From contig CP070773.1 of the NCBI GenBank assembly GCA_020345945.1, forward strand, positions 113,554 through 120,394: a stretch of 6,841 nt of DNA. Direction: 5' to 3'. Numbering within the stretch: position 1 is the stretch's first letter; each line of letters opens with the position of its first letter. The position numbers and the translations under genes were made by a program. The notes under the pieces were generated by a model. That model was not told the DNA's origin. It did no database searches and saw only the letters and a list, made by a program, of their open reading frames with translations. Origin of the DNA: Candidatus Bathyarchaeota archaeon (GTDB lineage Archaea > Thermoproteota > Bathyarchaeia > RBG-16-48-13 > GCA-020345945). Shown here in pieces: positions 1 through 5,953 of the stretch.

Positions 1-147
1 CCACGCCGTTTCAGACCTGGTAACAGGCCTGAGGTGTGGACGAGGGCTGGGATAGAAGATCCCGTTGATGGGGTAGGGGTGTAAGCATCAAGGTTTCGAT
101 CGAGATGTTCAGCCCGCTGCTCCCAATCGCCCAAGGTGTTGGGTTGA
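1..147 (+). rRNA. 23S ribosomal RNA, 3' end (partial)
   Basis: This is the last part of the large-subunit rRNA; the 5' portion lies outside the window. The stretch at about 63-146 (GTTGATGGGG, GGGGTGTAAGC, GTTCAGCCCGC, CAATCGCCC) aligns by eye with the conserved 3' terminal helices of 23S rRNA. The E. coli counterpart reads GTTGATAGGCC, GTGTGTAAGC, then CTAATGAACC, and the TTCAGCCCGC block is typical of archaeal versions. The 3' end was placed near 147 by alignment with the E. coli terminus and could be off by several bases. About 95 nt of pyrimidine-rich spacer follow, with no 5S rRNA or tRNA. The rRNA processing stem cannot be tested because its 5' strand is missing. Identity is confident; the exact end is not. 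Confidence 0.88.
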
Positions 148-198
148 AAAAGAAACCTCCGTCCAGGCGATATCTGACCTCTGCTTCTCTCTTCCTAG

Positions 199-220
199 TA
201 TTTTAAGAAGAATTTTTATT
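199..220 (+). promoter_or_regulatory. Probable TATA region of rnpB
   Basis: Two A/T-rich blocks, TATTTTAA (199-206) and ATTTTTAT (212-219), sit in the spacer between the 23S end and rnpB. The second is centred about 26 nt before the first base of RNase P helix P1 (241), the usual archaeal TATA-to-start distance. The T-rich run could equally help end rRNA transcription. The assignment rests on spacing only. Confidence 0.4.
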
Positions 221-240
221 TGTCTTCTCCCTGTTCCCCT

Positions 241-560
241 TGGGGCAAGCTGGTGGGCAGGTGTCGGGCATTTGTCTGAGGAAGCTTCACCTCGCTTGTG
301 GAGAAGTGGCGTCGTGAGACGCAAGGGGAGACCCTTAACCACGGTGCAGAAACGATATCCCTCCTGTCAAATGTGTATGAGATGACGGCTGAAGCGAGGC
401 TTTCGCTTGTCATCGACGATGGCATGTGAGAGAGAGTGAAACGCCCGTTTCACTTGCGACAAGGCCAAGTAGAAGTTGATGAGGTCCACACGAGACTCGG
501 GTAGGCCGCATAGCTGAATCCTGCCTAGAACAGAAGGTGAGCTACGACCAGCATGCCCCA
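241..560 (+). ncRNA. rnpB: RNase P RNA
   Basis: This is the catalytic RNA of ribonuclease P, which removes 5' leaders from pre-tRNAs. The ends pair as helix P1: 241-254 with 547-560, 14 positions broken by one A-A mismatch. The universally conserved P4 is present: AGCT (283-286) pairs with AGCT (540-543), U287 is bulged as in the family, and CACC (288-291) pairs with GGTG (536-539). GAGGAAGCTTCACC (278-291) corresponds to CR-I, the GGTGCAGAAACGATATCC segment (343-360) to CR-II/III, AAGGCCAAGTAG (461-472) to CR-IV, and the ACAGAAGGTGAGCT segment to CR-V. GCGTC-GTGA-GACGC (309-322) is a GNRA-capped hairpin. Positions 381-414 form a long two-part arm that fits P12. The length of about 320 nt suits an archaeal type A RNA. 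True ends may extend a few bases beyond P1. It converges with tsr3, whose stop codon is 22 nt away. Confidence 0.92.
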
Positions 561-581
561 CTATCCCTTTGACATAATCAG

Positions 582-1127
582 TTATCTCTTGAATCCCATT
601 TCTTGGAAAAGTCTCGTTTGAATTTGGATCATCTGAGTGCTGTCTTCTGCCTTCTGGTACTCTAATAGAGATCTCCTATTAAGATCGAGGAATGTATGTC
701 CCCATTTGAATTTTGAGAGTATTTGGTCTGCTAATGTTTCTTCGCCGATTATGAAGAGTGCTCCGCTGAAGGCTTCTACGGTTGAGAGCTTTCCAATCGA
801 ACCGTAGTTTATTGGATTTCCAGCAATCAGGAGAGGCATACATCTATGCTTTCCCTTCATCTTCACCTTTAGTTCTCCCTCTAGCTGGTTCCAACTGCAG
901 TCAACCGCGGTTAGTCCTCTTCTCTCTATATCCCTCTTATCCGCAGGTGAGAATGCTTTCACTGCGAAGGGGTCTAGTATTGTGGTACCTTTTGGGAGAT
1001 GCGAAGGGCGGGTTATGATCCTTGCGAAACCGCTTTTACCTAATCTTAGTCCTGAGCATTTCTTTGGGTCACATTCTTTCATATGCAGGATATAGAGCTT
1101 GATTAGATTCTGATGGGTCTCTATCAC
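582..1127 (-). CDS. tsr3: Tsr3-type rRNA aminocarboxypropyltransferase (DUF367)
   Basis: Predicted cytoplasmic enzyme of 181 aa. Tsr3 transfers the 3-amino-3-carboxypropyl group of SAM to a uridine-derived base in helix 31 of small-subunit rRNA; archaeal homologues are assumed to do the same. Family hallmarks visible are the N-terminal CDPKKCSGLRL segment (residues 19-29), VDCSW (75-79), PLLIAGNPINYG (98-109) and KLSTVEA (113-119), in the right order and at the usual length for an archaeal member. The start is a GTG (1125-1127) that overlaps the TGA of the upstream nnr gene as GTGA, so the two are probably translationally coupled. A good Shine-Dalgarno, GAGGTG, lies 8 nt upstream (complement of 1136-1141), inside the end of nnr. 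The gene converges with rnpB. Recognition is by motif. Confidence 0.92.
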   Translation of the reverse strand: MIETHQNLIKLYILHMKECDPKKCSGLRLGKSGFARIITRPSHLPKGTTILDPFAVKAFSPADKRDIERRGLTAVDCSWNQLEGELKVKMKGKHRCMPLLIAGNPINYGSIGKLSTVEAFSGALFIIGEETLADQILSKFKWGHTFLDLNRRSLLEYQKAEDSTQMIQIQTRLFQEMGFKR

Positions 1128-2638
1128 CCTTGTCGCACCTCAAGATGCGACATCGGTTCCTCCAATACTCTAGGGATGTAATCGATGATGTCTGTTGCAA
1201 CGATATGGTATCCCTTCTCGAATACAGCAAAGTCTCCTGCAGCTCCATTAACAAAGGCTCCGCAGCTTGCGGCTATGAACGGGTCGATGCCTCTTGAGAG
1301 GAAGGCTCCTACAATCCCACTTAACGTATCACCTGTTCCTCCGACAGTCATTCCTGGGTTTCCTGTGTGGTTAAGCTTCGTCCTCGTTCCATCTGAGATA
1401 ATATCTACTGCTCCCTTGAGGAGGATGGTTGCACCAGTCTCTTTCGCATATCTCTTTATGTGTTCAATCTTTGAGTCAAGGTCTTTAGGTGGGGGTTCGC
1501 CGGTCAATATCTCATATTCGCCTAAATGCGGAGTCAGAACAGCTGGAGAACTTAGCCTTATTTCAGATTCTGTGAAAGCTTTCAGTGCGTCTGCGTCGAG
1601 AAGTAATGGTGTATGGTGCTCTTGTACGAGATCTAGGATTTGTTTGCAGGTTTCAGCTGTTTCTTTATGTAATCCTAATCCTGGACCAATCACTATTCCT
1701 GTTGCTGTCTTGAGAAGCTTCTCTATTAAGTTGAGATTTTCTGGTCTCAAGTGCTTTCCTTTCATCTTTTCTACTATGATATTTGGTGACATTGAGGCAA
1801 TAACATATCCAGTCAAGTTAGGAGCAGCGATATGTACCAAGTCTATGCCAGTTCTCATGGCAGCTTGTCCAACAAAGAAGGGTGCTCCTGAATATGTTTC
1901 ACTTCCGCCAATTACAAGGAGTCTACCGAACATTCCTTTGTGTGCATCTATTGGTCTGAATTGGTCGATGGCTAAAAGATCGCCTGGACCGCACCATTCT
2001 TCTGCCTCCAGAGGAATGCCTATGTTCGCTACCACGATCTCGCCTAAGAGTTTCTTTTTACGTTTCATCCCGACTTTCAAAGCGTGGAATGTTACTGTCA
2101 AGTCTGGACGGACGTATTCTCCAGGTGTTTCTCCTGTATCAGCTTCCATACCAGAAGCTATGTCAACGGATATCTTGAATCCTGTCGACATTTCAATAGT
2201 TCTAATAGCTGAAACCAAGGGTTGCTTTAGCTTTCCTTTGATCCCTGTTCCTACAAGTGCATCTACTATTATATCATGGCTATGTGGTTCAAACATGGAA
2301 GAATCGGATATGATTCGCAGATTCACAGAAGATTTAAGTCTCTTAATAGTCTCCCAGTTTTTCTCAGTTGCTTTGTGAAGAATTCTTGTGGGGTCTCCAA
2401 CAAGTATCAGTGTAACGTTGAATCCGAGACTTGCCAAGTGCCTCGCCGTCACCATTCCATCTCCACCGTTGCCTCCCACTCCGGCGTAGACAACAACAGT
2501 CTTTGTTGGAGGAAATCTCTTGCTTATTTCTCTGGCAACCGCAGCTCCAGCATTCTCCATCAGCTGAATGGGTGAGATCCCTAGGTACTCGGCGTTTCTC
2601 TCAAGGGTTCGCATCTCCCTCGTGCTGAAAATCGACAT
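1124..2638 (-). CDS. nnr: Bifunctional NAD(P)HX epimerase / ADP-dependent NAD(P)HX dehydratase
   Basis: A metabolite-repair enzyme of 504 aa, full length for the bacterial/archaeal fusion. The N-terminal YjeF_N domain (about 1-220) interconverts R- and S-NAD(P)HX. It shows ENAGAA (28-33), the glycine-rich GVGGNGGDG (53-61), DALVGTGIKG (126-135) and VDIASGMEADTG (158-169). The C-terminal ribokinase-like YjeF_C domain (about 225-500) dehydrates S-NAD(P)HX using ADP. It shows HKGMFGRLLVIGGS (233-246), VIGPGLG (316-322), LLDADAL (346-352), LTPHLGEYEILTG (368-380) and the catalytic GGTGDTLSG (433-441). The ATG at 2638 is preceded by GTGAT (complement of 2644-2648) at 5-nt spacing, a plausible ribosome binding site. 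It is first in a two-gene unit with tsr3 and divergent from the intron-bearing gene. Confidence 0.97.
   Translation of the reverse strand: MSIFSTREMRTLERNAEYLGISPIQLMENAGAAVAREISKRFPPTKTVVVYAGVGGNGGDGMVTARHLASLGFNVTLILVGDPTRILHKATEKNWETIKRLKSSVNLRIISDSSMFEPHSHDIIVDALVGTGIKGKLKQPLVSAIRTIEMSTGFKISVDIASGMEADTGETPGEYVRPDLTVTFHALKVGMKRKKKLLGEIVVANIGIPLEAEEWCGPGDLLAIDQFRPIDAHKGMFGRLLVIGGSETYSGAPFFVGQAAMRTGIDLVHIAAPNLTGYVIASMSPNIIVEKMKGKHLRPENLNLIEKLLKTATGIVIGPGLGLHKETAETCKQILDLVQEHHTPLLLDADALKAFTESEIRLSSPAVLTPHLGEYEILTGEPPPKDLDSKIEHIKRYAKETGATILLKGAVDIISDGTRTKLNHTGNPGMTVGGTGDTLSGIVGAFLSRGIDPFIAASCGAFVNGAAGDFAVFEKGYHIVATDIIDYIPRVLEEPMSHLEVRQG
1131..1152 (-). promoter_or_regulatory. Hairpin around the tsr3 Shine-Dalgarno
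   Basis: A perfect 7-bp inverted repeat, TGTCGCA (1131-1137) and TGCGACA (1146-1152), encloses an 8-nt loop. In the nnr-tsr3 mRNA the loop carries GAGG of the tsr3 Shine-Dalgarno, and the next two bases (TG) fall in the stem. The start codon lies 3 nt past the stem. The repeat also lies in nnr coding sequence (around residues 496-502), so chance is possible. If real, it could modulate tsr3 translation or tie it to ribosomes finishing nnr. Confidence 0.35.
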
Positions 2639-2648
2639 CCGCTATCAC

Positions 2649-2776
2649 TTCTTTTCAGTAGAACTCACAATCTACTCTGGGGTCTTTAATACTAAAACCG
2701 TTCTTTTCTTCGAAATTCTTTAATCATTCTATCATTCAGAATTGTGAATAGGTGAATCTAAAAGAAGGAGACAGAT
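2649..2776. promoter_or_regulatory. Divergent promoter region nnr / AsnC-domain gene
   Basis: This spacer of about 130 nt must hold promoters for both directions. On the - strand, an A/T-rich TAGTATTAAAG block (around 2686-2697) is a TATA candidate for nnr. On the + strand, CGAAATTCTTTAAT (around 2711-2724) looks like a BRE plus TATA element for the small gene. The + gene also has a strong Shine-Dalgarno, AAGGAG (2765-2770), 6 nt before its ATG. TATA assignments are by eye only. Confidence 0.45.
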
Positions 2777-3073
2777 ATGCCAACAGCATTTGTGTTAATA
2801 AACTCTGAGATTGGGTCGGAAGAAGATGTTTTAGAAGACCTTCGAAAGGTAGAGAACGTGCAAGAGGCGTACGTGGTTGTGAATCTAGCTTCTGGAGAGG
2901 CATGTTAATGCCTCAGTTTGTCTAGTTTCACCACGAAATACGGCGTCTACGACATCATCGCGAAGGTCAAAGCAGAGGACATGAATAAACTGAAAGAGAC
3001 TATTACTTGGCGAATACGAAGGCTAGACAAGGTAAGAAGTACATTAACTATGATTGTCATATCGCAGACTTAG
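2777..3073 (+). CDS. Stand-alone Lrp/AsnC C-terminal (RAM) domain protein, split by an intron: join(2777..2877, 2938..3073)
   Basis: The spliced gene encodes 78 aa. Exon 1 begins MPTAFVLINSEIGSEEDVL; exon 2 carries YGVYDIIAKV, ITWRIRRLDKVRSTLTM and ends VISQT. This is the AsnC_trans_reg (RAM) alpha/beta ligand-binding domain without the DNA-binding HTH, a small family common in archaea at about 75-80 aa. Such proteins oligomerise and are thought to bind amino acids or similar effectors; the ligand and partner here are unknown. The ATG at 2777 has AAGGAG 6 nt upstream. Read without splicing, the frame stops at TAA 2906-2908 after 43 residues, inside the insert, although exon 2 stays in the same frame because the insert is 60 nt. 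Removing 2878-2937 joins GT and A to a Val codon and gives EAYVVYGVYD, the expected family sequence. A pseudogene is the alternative, but both exons are intact and the junction is exact. Confidence 0.88.
2878..2937 (+). other. Archaeal bulge-helix-bulge intron in a protein-coding gene (60 nt)
   Basis: The junctions form a canonical hBHBh' motif, the substrate of the archaeal tRNA splicing endonuclease. Outer helix CGTA (2868-2871) pairs with TACG (2939-2942). Central 4-bp helix CGTG (2872-2875) pairs with CACG (2932-2935). The 5' bulge is GTT (2876-2878) and the 3' bulge AAA (2936-2938), on opposite strands. Inner helix GTGAA (2879-2883) pairs with TTCAC (2927-2931). It continues past a T-T mismatch to CTAG (2885-2888) with CTAG (2922-2925), and is capped by GAGGCAT (2897-2903) pairing with ATGCCTC (2908-2914) over a GTTA loop. 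Cleavage after the second base of each bulge gives GT|T and AA|A, a phase-2 intron within codon 34. It contains one in-frame TAA. The bulge polarity (5' bulge next to the inner helix, 3' bulge next to the outer one) matches archaeal tRNA introns. There is no homing endonuclease ORF. Splicing itself is inferred, not observed. Confidence 0.9.
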
Positions 3074-3084
3074 TTCGCAAAACT

Positions 3085-3123
3085 GGAGATTTGAGAACAC
3101 TACTTAAATTCTCCTTTCTTTTT
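3085..3123 (+). terminator. Possible terminator after the AsnC-domain gene
   Basis: A weak 5-bp stem, GGAGA (3085-3089) with TCTCC (3110-3114), is followed by the T-rich run TTTCTTTTT (3115-3123). It starts 12 nt after the stop codon. Archaeal termination mainly needs the T-run; the stem may be incidental. The element overlaps the putative TATA box of the next operon. Confidence 0.4.
3101..3110 (+). promoter_or_regulatory. Putative TATA box of the lipoate operon
   Basis: TACTTAAATT is the best TATA-like block in the 141-nt gap before the M23-like gene. It predicts a transcription start near 3130 and a leader of about 85 nt. No operator repeats stand out in that leader. Confidence 0.4.
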
Positions 3124-3214
3124 ACCACTAAAATTGTCAGTTTGAAAACACCAAGGTCCTGCCATATCTCATAACGGTTCGATCGATCTCCATCCTGCTT
3201 GTCAGTTCGAGGTC

Positions 3215-4162
3215 ATGGATTTGTATCTGAAAGTTGCCCGTTCAGGAAACGTTTCTCTATCAGTTCCTGAAGGGTCTATGATCTCTTTTCACAATAGTCC
3301 ATATTATTCGCACAAGAATAGGTTCGCCGTCGACTTATATCCCCCTAATTCTGAATTTGAAGCATATGCTCTAAGTCCTATTGATGGAATTCTGAGAAGT
3401 ATACGAAGGTTCAAGTCTCCAAGATCAAAGTGGTTCAGTCCTCCGCCTTTTGAACCTCTAATGCTCATTGAGAGTAACGATGATCCTGAACTTTTTGTAA
3501 AGATTCTACATTTGAATCCATCAGTCCAAGAGAACGATCGTGTATACATAGGGGACTGCATCGGTACTTTTCTTAGAAGTGGATACTTTCATCGATGGAC
3601 AGATCCTCACATGCATATTGAGGTTCGACAGCGTACTGATCCAATTAGAGCAAGAGGAGGACTTCCTATTGATCTCATCAACGATTCCAAGTCACTTCCG
3701 TCTTCCTTGTGTCAAGATCAGGAAATGTCAGGGAAACTGTCCTTGGTCACAGATGAATATGTACTATTAGAGATGGACTCCTCGGTGTCTAAGTTTGGCA
3801 ATTTTTCAGGCTTATCTGCTTCTATAGGAACTGTTCAAGGAATTTTGGACTGTGGAATTCCTCACTACAATTTGGGTGGATTACATCTTCCCTCCATAAT
3901 AAAGGTTGGATTACCAGCTATCCTGAAGATCAATGGTAAAACTATTGGACAAGTGAGTAAGAACCTTGAAAATACCATACTCTTCAAGAGTCTAAAGACA
4001 AGGATAAAAATCGACGACATCCCTATCTTGGGGTTATCTCTTAGGCTTCATGTAGGTATCTCTAGAACCATTAAAGTAATTCCAACTGATCCTTCGACTT
4101 TCCCCTTTGTAGAGAACGATCAGGTGACAATTTCTATTCGAGGGGTCGATTCGGAGAATTGA
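3215..4162 (+). CDS. M23-peptidase-like (LytM/duplicated hybrid motif) protein, first gene of lipoate cluster
   Basis: A 315-aa protein of uncertain function. The N-terminal half (about 20-150) resembles the M23 metallopeptidase fold. H33 and D40 sit in YYSHKNRFAVD, followed by a beta segment LSPIDGILRS (53-62), H99 in KILHLNP, ENDRVYIGDCIG (106-117) and the terminal HxH motif H132-M-H134 in DPHMHIEVR. The first ligand pair is spaced H-x6-D rather than the usual H-x3-D, so peptidase activity is doubtful. No signal peptide or membrane segment is visible, which argues against a cell-wall role. The C-terminal half (about 165-315) is beta-rich and unrecognised. The start is uncertain: GAGGT (3209-3213) is only 1 nt before the ATG, whereas a TTG at 3221 would be 7 nt away. 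Its TGA overlaps the next gene's TTG, so it belongs to the same operon. Confidence 0.72.
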   Translation: MDLYLKVARSGNVSLSVPEGSMISFHNSPYYSHKNRFAVDLYPPNSEFEAYALSPIDGILRSIRRFKSPRSKWFSPPPFEPLMLIESNDDPELFVKILHLNPSVQENDRVYIGDCIGTFLRSGYFHRWTDPHMHIEVRQRTDPIRARGGLPIDLINDSKSLPSSLCQDQEMSGKLSLVTDEYVLLEMDSSVSKFGNFSGLSASIGTVQGILDCGIPHYNLGGLHLPSIIKVGLPAILKINGKTIGQVSKNLENTILFKSLKTRIKIDDIPILGLSLRLHVGISRTIKVIPTDPSTFPFVENDQVTISIRGVDSEN

Positions 4163-5172
4163 ATTCTATAACAATTCCAGAAAGAGTGAGAGTATCCTAC
4201 GGGTCTGCCATACTCCTCGGTTTGATTCGTGGTGTGTCCGCTGTAGATCCTACAACTGTTTACCTTCTCACCTATTATGCTGGTAAGTGTACGGCAAACT
4301 GTGCTTTCTGTCCTCAATCGAGAGAAAGTACTGCTAGATCGGATCGTCTGTCGAGAGTAATCTGGCCCGACTTCAGAACAACAGAAGTAATCGAAAAGCT
4401 GGCGAATAGTCAAGCAGGCGGTCGCGTGAAGCGTGTATGTATACAGACACTGAACTACAAGAATATGTTTGAAGATGTTCTAGGAATAGTTGGTTTTGTA
4501 TCGGAGAGATCGAAGGTTCCGATTTCTGTATCCACTAAACCGTTGACTCTAATTCAACTAAAACAGCTCAAGATGTATGGTGTTGATCGCATCTCTATAC
4601 CCTTGGATTGTGCCACTCGCAATGTGTTTCGGGTTATCAAGGGTTCAGGAATTGACGGTCCATACTCATGGGGGATGCATTGGAAGGGTCTGACGGATGC
4701 ATTGAAGGTGTTTGGTCTTGGTGGTGTCAGCACCCACATTATCGTAGGTTTGGGAGAGACTGACGAAGAGTTGGCAGAGATTTTTAGACGCTTGATTGAC
4801 CTTGGAATTTTTCCAGGTCTCTTTGCGTTTACACCGGTTCAGGGGACAAACCTAGAAGAGAGTATCAAGCCATCGATTTCTCGTTATCGAAGAATCCAAC
4901 TTCTTCACTATCTTCTAACCAATAGATCAATTCGTTATGAGGATCTTAAGTTTGGAGAAAAGGGAGAAGTCATCGATTTCGGTTTGTCTAGACAAGAACT
5001 AGGGAAGATAATTAGGAGCGGTCTTCCCTTTGTTACATCGGGTTGTCCTGACTGCAATCGTCCATTCTATAATGAGAAACCTGGAGGGCCTCTCTATAAC
5101 TATCCTCGACCACTTAATAGGGAAGAAATAGATCAAATAGTAGAAGTATTATTGGGGAATAATTATGACTGA
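4159..5172 (+). CDS. Radical SAM, biotin-synthase-like protein; probable LipS1/LipS2-type lipoyl synthase subunit
   Basis: Predicted cytoplasmic iron-sulfur enzyme of 337 aa. The radical SAM motif C-x3-C-x2-C is at C44, C48 and C51 (KCTANCAFC) and binds the SAM-cleaving [4Fe-4S] cluster. A C-terminal CPDC pair (C296, C299) in GCPDCNRPFYNEKPGG is a candidate site for a second cluster. In Thermococcus kodakarensis, two proteins once annotated as biotin synthases (LipS1, LipS2) jointly insert sulfur at C8 and C6 of an octanoyl group. Adjacency to an LplA-type ligase and a second radical SAM gene makes this the likely role here. My guess is LipS2, without proof. The start is a TTG (4159-4161) overlapping the previous stop as TTGA; its own stop overlaps lplA by 8 nt. 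A true biotin synthase is less likely because no bio genes are nearby. Confidence 0.82.
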   Translation: MNSITIPERVRVSYGSAILLGLIRGVSAVDPTTVYLLTYYAGKCTANCAFCPQSRESTARSDRLSRVIWPDFRTTEVIEKLANSQAGGRVKRVCIQTLNYKNMFEDVLGIVGFVSERSKVPISVSTKPLTLIQLKQLKMYGVDRISIPLDCATRNVFRVIKGSGIDGPYSWGMHWKGLTDALKVFGLGGVSTHIIVGLGETDEELAEIFRRLIDLGIFPGLFAFTPVQGTNLEESIKPSISRYRRIQLLHYLLTNRSIRYEDLKFGEKGEVIDFGLSRQELGKIIRSGLPFVTSGCPDCNRPFYNEKPGGPLYNYPRPLNREEIDQIVEVLLGNNYD

Positions 5173-5953
5173 TGTCTGGCGTTTTTTCGGCATCGACTGT
5201 TACGACGCCTATATGAATATGGCTATTGATGAATCTATATCGAGAACTAAACTCGAATCAGATACTCTGAATACCATTCGTTTCTATCGATGGCAGCCTT
5301 CGGCTGTATCAATAGGCTATTTCCAGATCGCGGAAGAAGAGGTCGATTTTGAGGCATGTTCTGCTCTCAATATCGATATGGTCAGACGCATTACTGGAGG
5401 TGGAGCGGTCTATCATGACTATGCTGGTGAGTTGACCTACAGCTTGATTGTTAACGAATCGAACAAGAAGATTCCGAAAGATATTGCGAAGTCTTACGAG
5501 ATCATATGTCTCGGAATAGTTGAAGGACTGAAGACCATTGATATCGATGCAGCCTTCAAGCCTATTAATGACATTATTGTGAACGGACGGAAGATCTCTG
5601 GTAACGCTCAGACTAGACGTTGGGGAGTAGTTCTACAGCATGGAACTATCTTGGTAGACGCCGACATTAGAACGATGTTCAAGGCTCTCAAAGTCAGTAA
5701 GGAGAAGATTAGCGATAAACAAATCAAGGCAGTTGAGGATCGAGTTACAACGATCAAGAAAGAATTAGGTCGTAAGGTAACTTTTGAAGAAGTAGCTTCT
5801 GCCCTGAGAATAGGCTTTGAGAAGACTCTTGATATTGATTTAATCGATCAACCTCTTACAGACCGTGAAACCTCTCTCGCGTTGGAGTTGAGAGAAACCA
5901 AGTTCAAGAACAAGGATTGGAATATGAAAAGGCCTTCCCAATTTGGATTGTAG
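5165..5953 (+). CDS. lplA: LplA-type lipoate/octanoate-protein ligase
   Basis: A 262-aa member of the biotin/lipoate A/B protein ligase family. It attaches lipoate or octanoate to the lysine of carrier domains such as GcvH or 2-oxoacid dehydrogenase E2. Visible signatures are the RRITGGGAVYHD block (74-85), the NDI--NGRKISGNAQ block with the presumed catalytic K143 (135-149), and LQHGTILVD (157-165). It lacks the accessory C-terminal domain of E. coli LplA. In archaea that domain is often a separate protein, and none is seen here, so this may be a single-chain ligase, a transferase, or may need a partner encoded elsewhere. The ATG overlaps the upstream radical SAM gene by 8 nt; the 3' end overlaps the next gene by about 37 nt. 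Both flanks being radical SAM genes supports octanoylation before sulfur insertion. Confidence 0.9.
   Translation: MTDVWRFFGIDCYDAYMNMAIDESISRTKLESDTLNTIRFYRWQPSAVSIGYFQIAEEEVDFEACSALNIDMVRRITGGGAVYHDYAGELTYSLIVNESNKKIPKDIAKSYEIICLGIVEGLKTIDIDAAFKPINDIIVNGRKISGNAQTRRWGVVLQHGTILVDADIRTMFKALKVSKEKISDKQIKAVEDRVTTIKKELGRKVTFEEVASALRIGFEKTLDIDLIDQPLTDRETSLALELRETKFKNKDWNMKRPSQFGL

Noticed and set aside
148..240. 5S rRNA or tRNA after 23S
   Set aside because: The spacer is too short and pyrimidine-rich, with no cloverleaf or 5S helices.
109..561. Three - strand ORFs of 64-77 codons (109-342, 216-425, 367-561)
   Set aside because: They lie antisense to the 23S end and RNase P RNA, overlap one another, and show no recognisable protein family. 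RNA structure explains the sequence.
1185..2378. 397-codon + strand ORF
   Set aside because: It is a shadow of the well-supported nnr gene on the opposite strand; its translation has no coherent domain.
2870..2942. TACG direct repeats (2870-2873 and 2939-2942) as a target-site duplication of a small mobile element
   Set aside because: Removing one repeat plus the insert would also delete two conserved residues (VV), and there are no matching terminal inverted repeats of transposon type outside the splice helix. The BHB explanation fits better.
2777..3073. Frameshift or nonsense pseudogene
   Set aside because: Both halves are intact and in the same frame, and the insert boundaries coincide with BHB cleavage sites that restore the family sequence exactly. 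Random decay would not do this.
4159..5172. Authentic biotin synthase BioB
   Set aside because: It is radical SAM and BioB-like, but its neighbours are lipoate genes, not bio genes, and it carries a C-terminal CPDC pair suited to a LipS-type second cluster.
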